A stretch of 64,000 bases of DNA from Lachnospiraceae bacterium (GTDB taxonomy: Bacteria; Bacillota; Clostridia; Lachnospirales; Lachnospiraceae): assembly GCA_022510745.1 (NCBI GenBank), contig JAFLSY010000003.1, positions 1 through 64,000 on the forward strand. Reading direction: 5' to 3'. Below, piece after piece: positions 50,721 through 60,180 of the stretch. Positions within the stretch are counted from its first letter, which is position 1. Each line of letters starts with the position of its first letter. Below the pieces are notes generated by a model. That model ran no database searches. It was not told the DNA's origin and saw nothing but the letters and a program-made list of their open reading frames with translations. The translations under genes were made by a program, and so were the position numbers.

Positions 50721-50760
50721 AATAAAAAGACAGCCTTGCCCACAAGCAAAGCTGCCTTTT
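50721..50760 (-). terminator. Intrinsic terminator of the zinc-ribbon gene
   Basis: AAAG-CAGC-TTGC (with single mismatches) pairs with GCAA-GCTG-CTTT; the minus strand continues GTCTTTTTATT. It ends the transcript before the spoVAD unit. Confidence 0.7.
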
Positions 50761-50780
50761 GAGTCGTATTTATTTTACTC

Positions 50781-52223
50781 TTAATCTGCCCAATCCTGCC
50801 AGTATACCCAATCCTCATCATAGGTAAAATGCTCCATGGAGATATCCCATATGATATCGTTTTCATATACATTGACCGAAAGAATCACTACTTCGTCATA
50901 GTCGTTTAAAGGAGCGTCACAGAACCAGATTTCCCGAACTTCCCAGTCCTCCAGAATACGCCATTGCCCGTTTTCTTTGCAGTAACCGGTATCCAGCCAT
51001 ACATTTACATAACCGTCGTACATCTCATAGCCGCTCTGTCCCGTGTAGTTCATAAAACTGGTATATTCGCCGTTATCACCAGAGTATCTTTCCCAAACCG
51101 CATATCCGGGCTGCAGGTCATAGAGGTTAATATAATCGTTCAGAGTCATTCCCGGCGCAAGTCCGCGGCTGGTGACAAACAGCTCATCAAAATCATCGTA
51201 GTTACCGTAATAATCCGCCAGATAACTCTCCTCGTAGTAGGTATTCACCCTGAAATAATGCCCCAGACTTACCGTTATGCTTTCCGAATCGGAGGTAAAT
51301 ACAAAATCTGCTTCAGTCCATTCGGAGCTTCCTACCATCATAGCCGCTTCTATTTCCTCGATGGCTGTGCTGATCTTCTTTTTCTTGGCACGGCTGTCCG
51401 CATTCTCCAGTACATCCAGCGCCTCTTCATATTTACCTTCAGCCGCCAGACTGTAAGCCCAATCAACATAAGCGTCCGTCATGCCGTTAATGGCGTCGCT
51501 ATTTTCCTCATCTATCTCCAAAGCGTCCTGATAGCTGCTTATTGCAGCTTTATAATCCTCTTTTAGGATGTATTCCTTTGCAGTTTCGATGCAATTATCG
51601 AGTTTATTCTGTTTCATTCTCTTGCTAATGCCCATTGCTGCCAAAACACCGACGCATACCAAAAGCAATACCACAATAATGATGATCAGAGCTTTTACTC
51701 CGCCGCCGCTCTTCTTGGGCTGGGCGGGAGGTACCGCCATGGGCGGCATCTGATACATAGGCCCTGACTGCATCGGTGCGCTTCCCGGCATTCCCATCGG
51801 CATTCCGCCAGGCATATTGCCAGGCATACTGCCTTGCATGCCGCCCTGCATACCATTATAAGCTCCGGGCATTCCCGGCATACTGTTAGGCATTCCATTA
51901 GGCGCACCGCCGGGCATTCCTCCGGGCGCTCCTCCCTGTGCTCCACCATATGGCATATTGGGCTGCATTCCTCCAGGCATATTGCCAGGCATATTGCCTT
52001 GCATATTGCCTTGCATACCGCCTTGAACTACCGGCTGACCACCGGGCTGACCCATAGGCATGGGAATCCCATTTACTGCACCGGGCGCTGTGGGCATCCC
52101 GCCATTAAACGCTTCTTCCGGCTGTGCTGTTTCCGCTGCAGTCTCCTCCGACATCGGAGCCCCACAGGAAGTACAGAATTTCACACCTTCCGCATTTTCC
52201 GTACCACAATTCTTACAAAACAT
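50781..52223 (-). CDS. Zinc-ribbon membrane protein with Met/Gly/Pro-rich segment
   Basis: A 480-residue protein. An N-terminal zinc ribbon with C3-x2-C6 and C17-x2-C20 is followed by a long low-complexity segment (about 40-165) built on GNMPGGM-type repeats, then one membrane helix (about 176-198). A TPR-like helical pair follows ('[29 protein letters not shown]', '[15 protein letters not shown]'). The C-terminal domain (about 300-480) is extracytoplasmic, acidic and rich in Tyr/Trp, with no known family. The ATG at 52223 has AGGAGG upstream. The architecture is common in clostridia but its role is unknown. Confidence 0.8.
   Translation of the reverse strand: MFCKNCGTENAEGVKFCTSCGAPMSEETAAETAQPEEAFNGGMPTAPGAVNGIPMPMGQPGGQPVVQGGMQGNMQGNMPGNMPGGMQPNMPYGGAQGGAPGGMPGGAPNGMPNSMPGMPGAYNGMQGGMQGSMPGNMPGGMPMGMPGSAPMQSGPMYQMPPMAVPPAQPKKSGGGVKALIIIIVVLLLVCVGVLAAMGISKRMKQNKLDNCIETAKEYILKEDYKAAISSYQDALEIDEENSDAINGMTDAYVDWAYSLAAEGKYEEALDVLENADSRAKKKKISTAIEEIEAAMMVGSSEWTEADFVFTSDSESITVSLGHYFRVNTYYEESYLADYYGNYDDFDELFVTSRGLAPGMTLNDYINLYDLQPGYAVWERYSGDNGEYTSFMNYTGQSGYEMYDGYVNVWLDTGYCKENGQWRILEDWEVREIWFCDAPLNDYDEVVILSVNVYENDIIWDISMEHFTYDEDWVYWQDWAD
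51750..52060. repeat. Low-complexity repeat coding for Met/Gly/Pro-rich segment
   Basis: Many imperfect copies of a GGCATNNTGCC-like 9- to 15-base unit (for example GGCATATTGCC and GGCATTCC) encode GNMPGGM/GQPGG repeats. The region is prone to slippage, so length may vary between strains. Confidence 0.75.
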
Positions 52224-52334
52224 CCTTCTCCTCCTCTTACCGTATATACGATGCATATTCTCTGCTTTCTATTTTAAAAGAATGCAGCCTATCATGTCAA
52301 TAAGCGCCTGCAAATATTACCGTAAAAATGTAAA

Positions 52335-54641
52335 TTATCTTAAATACTTTTCCTCGGCTTCCTCTAAAGAAGAATAACCGTAGAAATGTACGGTGTTCTC
52401 CATGGTGAGAGCGGCAATATTTTTTCCTTCCCCGCACAGCCCAGCTACAAACCTTCCATAAAGTTCCAGCATCTTATCCGAGTATGTTCCCAATTCTCCC
52501 CGCAGGTAGGTTTCATAGGAAGTGTCGTTTAATCCGTCCTCATAAGTATGGATATTGCGGGCATTGTCCGCAAGACGCGGATAGACGGTCGCAAATTCTT
52601 CCATGCATTTTACCTGTATCCCCACAATGGCCTCAATGATCTCTTTTTTCTCAGGCGAAAGCGACGGGAAATATGCTTTAATGCTCTCATATTCTTCGGG
52701 TGCCGTACTCTCCATCATTCTTCCGTACTTTTCTTCTATCATGTTCCTGCCCGCGGCATAGGCCGCTTTAAAATCATATAAATACTGCATGAGCATCTTT
52801 TTGCTCCATGTCAGGTACTGGCTCTTTCTCATTATAGAGAAGGTCGGCCAGTTATTCTGGCAGCTGGCTCTTCCCCCCTTATTCTGCACCTTATCAAAGG
52901 CTTCAAATTCCGTTTTGGCAATCTCTTCCGCCAGCTCTTCCACCGTTTTTTCCGAAAGCGCCGCCTTGCACAGTAACTCTGAAGTATGGGCATCAAGATA
53001 GGCTTCTCTGCTGCTTACAAGATCTTTTTTATAAAGTCTGTCGGCAAACAGTCCTGCCAGTTCTTCTATCCGCTCCTCTTTCTGCTCTGCCACAATCTCA
53101 CGCAGCAGGACCGCTTCTTTTTCATTGTCGGTCATTTCACGGATTCCCAGGTAGAGCCATTTGTCATGGGGAGGATATTGGCCCTCCAGATAATACAAAA
53201 GCTTCATGCCGGATTTAATCCCCTCCGCCAGTGAAAGGGCAGCCGCCACTTCATCTCCTCTGCCCCTCATTCTTCCGAAATTATACTGTGCTCCTCTGGA
53301 AAATTTGGCACAGGCTTCCGCAATCTTTAGGTAGGCGATTCGCTGCGGGAATCCTTTTTGCAAAAGAGTCCGTATGGCAGAAAAAGTCCCCTCGCCATCG
53401 GCAAAAACCTCGCCGTTTACGGCGGCTGCCAGCGCCTCGTCGGGAATGTCCGCCCAGTTTACATCTGCTTCCGATATCTCGCCGGTCAGATTTTTTACAT
53501 TATCCTTGCCCAACAGTCTCTCGTAAAAACCGGCTATAGTCTGCACGCCTCTTCGCTCTTTGATACGGGGACTATCCACTCTCCCATACCCTTTAAACTC
53601 TTTAGGAAGTCCGTCATATGCCTGTTTCAGCCGCTCTCCGATTTCAGCATAGACCTCATCGGACAGCCAGATACAGAAGCCCGGTCCCCAGTCATGGTCT
53701 TGCGAAAACGCATCGTCCCAGCCAAAACAGTCAGAGCCTTCCCCGCACAGTCCTACCGCCATTTTCCCCTCATACTCCGCAAATTCCGCATGGAGCATGG
53801 GCTTTCCATAGGTTTCATAATATTCTCTGCACAAATCCAAGCCTTTTATCCGCATAGCGTCCCGACAGGCTTTGAGATTCTCTTTCAGTCTGTGATAATA
53901 TTCGTTTTCTCCCAGAGACGACTTGATACCCTCCATCGCCCGCTCAAAGCAGACGGCCGCTTCCTGATAATCCCCATGCTTATAGTGATAGGTGCCTAAG
54001 GCAGATAAGGCTGCACAATAGTGGGAATCCCGTACCTGCTGCTCCTCAAAGAGTTTCAAAGCCTTCCTGCAGTATCCTGCCGCTTCCTCATCCTCATCCA
54101 GCCTCAGACAGGCAGCTGCCAGATTGGCATAGGTCACCGCTTCCTCAAAAGCAGTATTCTCGTTGACTTTCACAATATTTAACGCCTTTAGCAGATTTTC
54201 TTTCGCCTTTTCAAAATCCCCCATCTCCTGATACAAGAGACTGATATTATTATGCAGACTGGCAAAGCGCATATCCTCATCCCGTAACAGACCGCCGTAT
54301 AGTGCAAGCACTTTCTCATACAGCTTTAACGAATCTTCCAGTCTGCCGCCTGCCCGATAAGCATTGGCTATATTTAAAAGCGTTGTAGCATAGGCTGTAC
54401 TGCCCTCTAACCCCATGCGCTCCATCAGCTTAAGTGCCGCATCTGCATACCTGTAGGAAGCCTCCACCTGACTGGTTTCCCGCATATAGCCGATGACCTC
54501 ATTCAACAGCACTAAGAGGGAAGCATCATCTTCCTCTGTCATGGCATTATGAATCCCCTCTTCCAAGAGTTTCTGTGCCTCTTGCCCCCTTTGCGCTTTT
54601 ACCAGGGCGTCATATTTTCCGATTACCTCTTCTACATTCAT
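52335..54641 (-). CDS. TPR - DUF4037 nucleotidyltransferase - DUF4125 fusion
   Basis: A 768-residue soluble protein with three parts. Residues to about 250 are tetratricopeptide repeats ('YATTLLNIANAYRAGGRLEDSLKLYEKVLALYG', 'LSALGTYHYKHGDYQEAAVCFERAM'). Residues about 280-510 are DUF4037, a nucleotidyltransferase-like domain with GSDCFGWDD (302-310) and DHDWGP (315-320) as the likely metal and nucleotide motif. The C-terminal part (about 600-765) is DUF4125 ('FDKVQNKGGRASCQNNWPTFSIMRKSQYLTWS'). Such proteins are seen in gut clostridia; function is unknown, but nucleotide transfer to a small molecule or protein is a reasonable guess. It directly precedes the zinc-ribbon gene. Confidence 0.85.
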   Translation of the reverse strand: MNVEEVIGKYDALVKAQRGQEAQKLLEEGIHNAMTEEDDASLLVLLNEVIGYMRETSQVEASYRYADAALKLMERMGLEGSTAYATTLLNIANAYRAGGRLEDSLKLYEKVLALYGGLLRDEDMRFASLHNNISLLYQEMGDFEKAKENLLKALNIVKVNENTAFEEAVTYANLAAACLRLDEDEEAAGYCRKALKLFEEQQVRDSHYCAALSALGTYHYKHGDYQEAAVCFERAMEGIKSSLGENEYYHRLKENLKACRDAMRIKGLDLCREYYETYGKPMLHAEFAEYEGKMAVGLCGEGSDCFGWDDAFSQDHDWGPGFCIWLSDEVYAEIGERLKQAYDGLPKEFKGYGRVDSPRIKERRGVQTIAGFYERLLGKDNVKNLTGEISEADVNWADIPDEALAAAVNGEVFADGEGTFSAIRTLLQKGFPQRIAYLKIAEACAKFSRGAQYNFGRMRGRGDEVAAALSLAEGIKSGMKLLYYLEGQYPPHDKWLYLGIREMTDNEKEAVLLREIVAEQKEERIEELAGLFADRLYKKDLVSSREAYLDAHTSELLCKAALSEKTVEELAEEIAKTEFEAFDKVQNKGGRASCQNNWPTFSIMRKSQYLTWSKKMLMQYLYDFKAAYAAGRNMIEEKYGRMMESTAPEEYESIKAYFPSLSPEKKEIIEAIVGIQVKCMEEFATVYPRLADNARNIHTYEDGLNDTSYETYLRGELGTYSDKMLELYGRFVAGLCGEGKNIAALTMENTVHFYGYSSLEEAEEKYLR

Positions 54642-54645
54642 GGTA

Positions 54646-56025
54646 CTATCCTTTCCGTAACCCTTTCGGGTAATGATTTTTGACTATTCCGCCAGAAAAC
54701 TTTCCCCAGCCTAAACTATAACCTTCCACACAGACAAGACACCAGCCGTTTTCTCCGTCCTGAAGCGTGAGGGTCTGACCGCTTAGATACCGGGCCACAT
54801 CTCTGCTCTGTGCGGACAGATTGATATTTCTGTATACCTGCTTCGGTTTCAATGCCAACGCCAGTGCATGGGAGGGTTCAAAGCGGTTCTTCTTAAAGGT
54901 TCCCAGATGCAGTCCCGGGCGCAGTACCTTCAATCCCTTTATTGCAGGCATTCCTGTGGGTCCTAAATATAATTGCTCTCCGAACCGCAAATAAATCCCT
55001 TTAAAAGGAAAATCCTTTAGATTCTCCTCACAAAAAACCGTAAAATCCCGGTATTCTTTCTGAGGCACTCCTCTTTCTTCGCCTCCTGCACCACTACACA
55101 AAAAGCTCCCCGTTGACTCTCCCTCTTTTTTCAGAACAGCCAGATAGTGTCCCTCACCTGCTATTTTATGGGGCATCAGACGCATGGTTTCTTCCAGATG
55201 GGGAACAGGGTCTGTGATCCAATCGGGATGGCCTGCCAGAAAGCCCTCCGGCTTCTTTACATGCTGGATGTAAAATGTTGGATGACGGTGCAGAAAACGA
55301 CTGACGCTGCCTTCATCCTCTTCGGGTGCAAAGGTACAGGTGGAATAGACCAGCCTGCCGCCCGGCCGCAGCATCTTAGCCGCGGCATCCAGTATCTCAT
55401 CCTGTCTTTTGGCGCAAAGCTGTACATTTTCCGGGTTCCACTCCCATGCTGCCTCTTCGTTCTTGCGAAACATCCCTTCCCCCGAGCAGGGGGCATCTAC
55501 CAGAATCTTATCGAAATATCCGGAAAAGGTCTCCGCCAGCTTTCCGGGTGTTTCGTTGGTTACTACAGTGTTAGTTAACCCCATCCTCTCCACGTTTTCG
55601 GAAAGAATTTTAGCCCTTGCCGGATGGATCTCATTGGCGATCAGAAGGCCTTCTCCCCTCATGCCCGCCGCTAACTGGGTGCTCTTTCCTCCCGGAGCCG
55701 CACACAAATCCAGAATACGCTCTCCCGGCGCCGCTTCTAAAAAGGGTGCCGGCGCCATGGCGGAAGGCTCCTGAATATAATAAAGCCCCGCCTCATGAAA
55801 GGGATGCCGTCCCGGCTGCCCGCCGGCTTCATAATAGAAACCGTTTTCTGCCCAAGGCACCCTCTTTAGAGAAAAGGGGCTGATCCGTAGAAAATCCTCT
55901 ACGGAAATCTTTTCTGTATTGATACGCAAAGCCTTGTAAGGCTCTCCCTCAAAGCTTAATTCAAACGCCGGGAACTCCTCTCCTAAAAGGGATTGCATTC
56001 TTTTAAGAAATTCCTTCGGAAGCAT
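54646..56025 (-). CDS. RsmF/RsmB-like rRNA m5C methyltransferase
   Basis: A 459-residue NSUN-type methyltransferase. 'ILDLCAAPGGKSTQLAAGM' binds SAM, 'VDAPCSGEGMFRK' holds one catalytic cysteine and 'YSTCTFAPEEDEGSV' the other, and 'NEIHPARAKILSENVERMG' is motif II. The C-terminal 150 residues are a PUA/RsmF_methylt-type RNA-binding extension. It probably methylates 16S rRNA. It lies 4 bases before the TPR gene and so may be translated with it. It interrupts the spoVA locus. Confidence 0.92.
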   Translation of the reverse strand: MLPKEFLKRMQSLLGEEFPAFELSFEGEPYKALRINTEKISVEDFLRISPFSLKRVPWAENGFYYEAGGQPGRHPFHEAGLYYIQEPSAMAPAPFLEAAPGERILDLCAAPGGKSTQLAAGMRGEGLLIANEIHPARAKILSENVERMGLTNTVVTNETPGKLAETFSGYFDKILVDAPCSGEGMFRKNEEAAWEWNPENVQLCAKRQDEILDAAAKMLRPGGRLVYSTCTFAPEEDEGSVSRFLHRHPTFYIQHVKKPEGFLAGHPDWITDPVPHLEETMRLMPHKIAGEGHYLAVLKKEGESTGSFLCSGAGGEERGVPQKEYRDFTVFCEENLKDFPFKGIYLRFGEQLYLGPTGMPAIKGLKVLRPGLHLGTFKKNRFEPSHALALALKPKQVYRNINLSAQSRDVARYLSGQTLTLQDGENGWCLVCVEGYSLGWGKFSGGIVKNHYPKGLRKG

Positions 56026-56154
56026 CTTTTACTCCTCTTCATCCTCTAGTTATCAATATTCTAACAAGGGGGCGTGGGAAGGTCAAGCCCTTACTACATC
56101 CCATAGCACGGAATGAGCAGTCCTCCAAAAACTATTATGAAACTTCCGCACATA

Positions 56155-56188
56155 AAACCTCCCGGTATGCAAACACACCGGGAGGTTT
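56155..56188 (-). terminator. Intrinsic terminator of the protease gene
   Basis: AAACCTCCCGG (56155-56165) and CCGGGAGGTTT (56178-56188) are perfectly complementary; the minus strand continues TTTTATG. Confidence 0.85.
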
Positions 56189-56197
56189 ATATATAGC

Positions 56198-57361
56198 TTA
56201 CTCGTAAGAAAGCGTTTTATCCCAAGCAAGGGCAACACCGTCAAAAGTAAAGCATCTGTAAATTTCATTGTATTTGATTACTGTTTCTGAGCCATCTCCC
56301 GTGTCCTCATCTCCCAATGGATCCCAAACATTCATTTTACTGGAGCTCCCGGAACCGGAATAACCGTAAATGACTGCTGCATGCCCATATACACGGCCAT
56401 TTCCGCTTCCATTTGCACATAATACAATCGGTTTGCTGTCATCAATATTCGCAATTATTTCATCCCAACTCAGATATCGGTTCCTGACTTGATTGTACAT
56501 AACATTATAAGACCACAAACCATCTTGTATATCAAATACGCTTCCGCCATTATCATAACCAATCCCTACGCGATTACAGACTTCAAAACCTGTAACAACA
56601 CTGTGTTGTAAGTAGTTAATAACGGTAGCCGCAGCACTCGCCCAGCACATATTATAACCATATTGCCCCATGGCATGATAGAGTGATAATGTTGTTCCCA
56701 GTAGAGCGTTTAATTGTTCCTCTTCACTTTCCCATTGCACCGGGGAAAAGACCTGAAACCTATCTATCTTTTTTGATATCCAGTCCAGCTTTCCCTCATA
56801 GGACAGCGCAGCAAATTCCAATTCTTTTTTGTTTTCCTCCGCTGATAATTCGCCGGACATGGCGAATTCCCGTAACAGCTCTACTCTATAAGGGTTTTCT
56901 GCATATAGCTTTTGGTCATATACATAAAAAATCCAGTTGTTATGCGCATAGTCTAATTCGTTCAACACTTCTACCATACGGTTGCTGATTTCATACACAT
57001 ATCCCTGATCAGTTCCGATCAGCCCCACAACCGATACTACTTTCTCTGTACCTGTATCCAGTACCGGATAATAATATATTTCATCCTGTATCTCCCAAGG
57101 TAGATAAATAACATAGGGATTTCCCAACTCAAGTTGCGGATTTCCTAAAGAAATACACATTACTTCAGAATCCATAGTGAAATTAATAAATTCGCTTTGG
57201 TTATTTTCCACATACGCCAAAGCCTCCGCCGGTATTGCGGTCAAAATGGGATTGTCTTCATTCATTTCCTTTGCACTTACCTGCATCATGTTTATAAAGA
57301 GCAGATAACATAGAATCATCGTTAAAACTTTAATGCTCCTTTTTCTGTTGTGAATTCTCAT
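56198..57361 (-). CDS. Secreted papain-like cysteine protease
   Basis: A 387-residue exported protein with a signal peptide ('SIKVLTMILCYLLFINMMQVSAKE'). The first half is a propeptide-like domain. The C-terminal half has a papain/C39/C47-type active site: the Cys in 'YGYNMCWASAAATVINYL', the His in 'VYGHAAVIYGYSG' and the Asn/Asp in 'MNVWDPLGD'. This resembles staphopain-type peptidases with a prodomain. The ATG at 57361 has AAAGGAG 7 bases upstream. It overlaps the upstream membrane-protein gene by 32 bases, so the two are a pair, and is followed by a terminator. It is clearly more A+T-rich than the neighbouring spore genes, a sign of acquisition. Confidence 0.85.
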   Translation of the reverse strand: MRIHNRKRSIKVLTMILCYLLFINMMQVSAKEMNEDNPILTAIPAEALAYVENNQSEFINFTMDSEVMCISLGNPQLELGNPYVIYLPWEIQDEIYYYPVLDTGTEKVVSVVGLIGTDQGYVYEISNRMVEVLNELDYAHNNWIFYVYDQKLYAENPYRVELLREFAMSGELSAEENKKELEFAALSYEGKLDWISKKIDRFQVFSPVQWESEEEQLNALLGTTLSLYHAMGQYGYNMCWASAAATVINYLQHSVVTGFEVCNRVGIGYDNGGSVFDIQDGLWSYNVMYNQVRNRYLSWDEIIANIDDSKPIVLCANGSGNGRVYGHAAVIYGYSGSGSSSKMNVWDPLGDEDTGDGSETVIKYNEIYRCFTFDGVALAWDKTLSYE

Positions 57362-58094
57362 AATTACTCTCCTTTCGTCTTTCAAAAAAATCTACCCAGA
57401 AGAGATTATCTTGAGAGATAATCTCTTCATAGGATACTCCCAGTTTTTCATAATCCAGCGCATGGTAGTAGTCACCTTCCACAGGAACTCTGCCATAAAT
57501 ACCATACAATGAATTTTCTGAATCCAGCATTAACGGACGTCCTCCATTAAATATACAAACATATTTTTCATTTGGTCGGGAGCGAAAATTTTCCAGCATC
57601 ATACTGCTAAATTCTGAATATATATGCATACTTAATGAATTTTCATAATAATAAAACTCAAGCTTTACTGTCTCATCAAAGTTTTCAGAGAAAACGACAA
57701 CCCACATCTCCGTAGAGACTTGATTAAAAGTAGCGCTCCAAAAAAGAATCGGTGTTAGAGAAATATAGCAACCGCTGTCTTCATATGGAAGCCATCCTTG
57801 TTTATGTGCTGATTTTAGTAAAGAAAAGAGCGTATCGTGTAAATCTCCATAACCGCTCGTCCCATTTATAATGAATTCCATTGGAATATCTTTGTTATAA
57901 TCAGGCTCTAATCCCATGATTTCTTCTGCGGACAGCACTTCTTTTTCTTCAGGCCCCACCAAAGGTCCCGAAGGATATATAAATCTGCCTTTCGATTGAG
58001 AATATGAATCATATGTATAGATTAAAAAAATCAAAACACCAATCAATAAAATAGCTCCTATTGAAAATATCCGCTTTTTGATTTTTTTCTTCAT
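57330..58094 (-). CDS. Membrane-anchored partner of the papain-like protease
   Basis: A 254-residue protein with one N-terminal helix (about 8-28) and an extracytoplasmic domain of mixed alpha/beta pattern ('DIPMEFIINGTSGYGDLHDTLFSLLKSAHKQGW', 'EMWVVVFSENFDETVKLEFYYYENSLSMHIYSEF'). It ends with a charged tail that overlaps the protease gene by 32 bases. No family is recognised. An inhibitor, chaperone or substrate of the protease is the natural guess. Confidence 0.65.
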   Translation of the reverse strand: MKKKIKKRIFSIGAILLIGVLIFLIYTYDSYSQSKGRFIYPSGPLVGPEEKEVLSAEEIMGLEPDYNKDIPMEFIINGTSGYGDLHDTLFSLLKSAHKQGWLPYEDSGCYISLTPILFWSATFNQVSTEMWVVVFSENFDETVKLEFYYYENSLSMHIYSEFSSMMLENFRSRPNEKYVCIFNGGRPLMLDSENSLYGIYGRVPVEGDYYHALDYEKLGVSYEEIISQDNLFWVDFFERRKESNYENSQQKKEH

Positions 58095-58266
58095 ACATTC
58101 CCCCACCATACCTATTTAATACATGGTAGCATTTCATTTATTAAATTACAAAACATATCCATCGCAGGAACTTACAAAAATCGACAAAATCTGCATTTTA
58201 ACATTTATATAAATAAATAGCAGCAAAGCCCGTAAGCCTCACTGCCAAATCCCGGTCATATTCATT

Positions 58267-58788
58267 TTAGCCAAATATCCGTATCATCTCTATCCCCCAG
58301 CTGATCAGGCCCAGTACCCAGCTGGTAAAGATACCATACAAGATCACCGGTCCCGCAATGGTGAAGATTTTGCAGCCCACGCCGAATACCCATCCCTCTT
58401 TCTTAAACTCAATGGCCGGAGCGGCTACGGAATTTGCAAACCCGGTAATGGGTACCAATGCCCCTGCGCCTCCAAATTTTACAACACGCGGATAGATATT
58501 GAAACCTGTCAGGAGTACGCTTAAGAATATCAGACTCAAGGAACACCAGCTGGCTGCAGTCTCCTTGTCCATATTGATAACGCCGGTATAGAAATTCAAG
58601 ATACCCTGCCCTAATACACAGATCAATCCTCCCACAATAAAAGCCTTTAGCATCTGCAGCCAGAGATTGTGGGTGGGCGTCATGCCCTTGACATACTTTT
58701 CATAGTTCTGCTTTTTTTCTTCCACCTGATATTCCGGCTGGGTTTGCGCCTGTTTTTTTGCCTCGCTGTCAACTTGATTGCTATCCAT
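58267..58788 (-). CDS. spoVAC: Stage V sporulation protein AC
   Basis: A 173-residue membrane protein with about five helices. It has a charged N-terminus (to about 45) and then 'YEKYVKGMTPTHNLWLQMLKAFIVGGLICVLGQGILNFY', the SpoVAC hallmark, and 'YPRVVKFGGAGALVPITGFANSVAAPAIEFKKEG'. SpoVAC is the mechanosensitive channel for dipicolinic acid. The ATG at 58788 follows a purine-rich stretch; the site is weak. It is the last gene of the spoVAA-AB-AC block. Confidence 0.95.
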   Translation of the reverse strand: MDSNQVDSEAKKQAQTQPEYQVEEKKQNYEKYVKGMTPTHNLWLQMLKAFIVGGLICVLGQGILNFYTGVINMDKETAASWCSLSLIFLSVLLTGFNIYPRVVKFGGAGALVPITGFANSVAAPAIEFKKEGWVFGVGCKIFTIAGPVILYGIFTSWVLGLISWGIEMIRIFG

Positions 58789-58881
58789 CCTCAGTCCTAC
58801 CTGCCTTTCTTTCTCATACCACATTGCTTTTGCCTTTACTATGCGCAGCTTTCCTGCATTTATGCATTTGTTGACCAATTT

Positions 58882-59370
58882 TTAGGATACGATCTCATGC
58901 AGCTGCGTTATAAAATAAAAAAGAGAACCGATGAGTTTGCCTGCCGCCATGGCCGAGATAGCAATTCCCAGTCCGTGCCGAAACCCCACTCTTCTGGCAA
59001 AAATAGGAACGCTGTCCAACATTTCCGCAATGGCTAACGCCAGACATCCGATGAACATTCCCGCAAAAATACCGAAAATGACCATAAAGCTGCTGCCGGC
59101 TATCTGCAAAAAACGGTGGGAAAGCCCATGCGCAAGCAGCCAGTCTCCAATATGGCAGTAGCGCTCAAACACACTGGCCAATCCACCTGATATGGTACCC
59201 GCGATCACCATTTCCTCATATAGGATCACCTGTTTTGCAGTGTGGGTCTTTCCTGCAAAGCGGGGAATCAACCCCACCGCCACCAGCACGGTAAATACGC
59301 CCGCCGCCGCCAGCAAGCCGAAACTGGCTCCGCAGACGATCAGCAACAGATATCTCAGGCTAAGAAGCAT
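58882..59370 (-). CDS. spoVAB: Stage V sporulation protein AB
   Basis: A 162-residue membrane protein with five helices: 'MLLSLRYLLLIVCGASFGLLAAAGVFTVLVAVGLIPRFAGKTHTAK', 'YEEMVIAGTISGGLAS' and 'GFRHGLGIAISAMAAGKLIGSLFYF' follow the SpoVAB pattern. Its start overlaps spoVAA by 11 bases; I use the ATG at 59370 (a TTG precedes it). Function in the SpoVA channel is accessory. Confidence 0.92.
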   Translation of the reverse strand: MLLSLRYLLLIVCGASFGLLAAAGVFTVLVAVGLIPRFAGKTHTAKQVILYEEMVIAGTISGGLASVFERYCHIGDWLLAHGLSHRFLQIAGSSFMVIFGIFAGMFIGCLALAIAEMLDSVPIFARRVGFRHGLGIAISAMAAGKLIGSLFYFITQLHEIVS

Positions 59371-60040
59371 CAATGGTTCTTCCCTCTCTTTCTGCCGTTT
59401 CTATCAGGGCGTTATTTACATCCGTTTCATAGACTCGCATCTCCACTTCAATGGGAGTGGGATCCTTTGTCAGCCTGCGCCCGCCCACATGGTTAAAGAA
59501 GAGAATGATACCCAGTGCCAATCCTATGGAATAGGCTGCCTCCAGCACAGATACTCCCTGAGGCTCCTCTCCCATCACAATCCTGTGAATCTGCGCAAAT
59601 ACATCTGCAATACCGATGTCGTTATGATAGGCCATAATGGTAAAGGCGGTCCCGAAAAAGCTGATAATGGCCACCAAAATGATTTTGATGCCCTGTTTAA
59701 AGCCCTTATGCCGGTCCACATCCACCCATTCTATCAGAACATCATTTTCTCCCAGACTCTCCACCGTCACGCCGGGCACCGTTTCTTCAATCAATTCAAT
59801 GATCTTTAAAATACTGATGACACATCGCTTTTCCTCAAACTTATCCCTGCGGCTTTCTTTCTGCCCGCTTTTATTTTCCTCATTTTTCTTAAAATGGTGA
59901 ATCTTGATATTTTTTACCTTAGCAGCCACTGCGGCATCGGCACAGCGTACGCTCCCTACATCCTGCAGCCGTACCTCCTGTTCCCTTACTTCCGCATTGC
60001 GATTCAGCTTAATATAACAAATGGGTTCTGCCAAATCCAC
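59360..60040 (-). CDS. spoVAA: Stage V sporulation protein AA
   Basis: A 226-residue protein. The N-terminal 110 residues are soluble and charged ('ICYIKLNRNAEVREQEVRLQDVGSVRC'), with an insert of Lys/Glu near 50-70. The C-terminal half has two helices ('GIKIILVAIISFFGTAFTIMAYHNDIGIADVFAQIH' and 'VLEAAYSIGLALGIILFFNHVG') and ends in an acidic tail. This is the SpoVAA layout. The start is GTG with a purine-rich site upstream. It comes after the GH25 gene and a terminator. Confidence 0.93.
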   Translation of the reverse strand: MDLAEPICYIKLNRNAEVREQEVRLQDVGSVRCADAAVAAKVKNIKIHHFKKNEENKSGQKESRRDKFEEKRCVISILKIIELIEETVPGVTVESLGENDVLIEWVDVDRHKGFKQGIKIILVAIISFFGTAFTIMAYHNDIGIADVFAQIHRIVMGEEPQGVSVLEAAYSIGLALGIILFFNHVGGRRLTKDPTPIEVEMRVYETDVNNALIETAEREGRTIDAS

Positions 60041-60112
60041 ACATCCTTTCCTTATTACGTTCCGCCGTGTACAACCGTTTCACTTCTCAGAGCTCACAAA
60101 AGGCGGAAAATT

Positions 60113-60145
60113 ATAAAAAAGGTGACTGCAGTTTCTACAGTCACC
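60113..60145 (-). terminator. Intrinsic terminator of the GH25 gene
   Basis: GGTGACTG (60121-60128) pairs with CAGTCACC (60138-60145); the minus strand continues TTTTTTATAA. It separates the spoIIA-sigF-GH25 transcript from spoVAA. Confidence 0.85.
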
Positions 60146-60180
60146 TTGTCAGTATTTCCCACTTGGTTATAATTATGCAC

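Noticed and set aside
50964..51566. 200-codon plus-strand frame
   Set aside because: Antisense to the zinc-ribbon gene with no start signal.
53358..53999. 213-codon plus-strand frame
   Set aside because: Antisense to the TPR-DUF4037-DUF4125 gene with no start signal.
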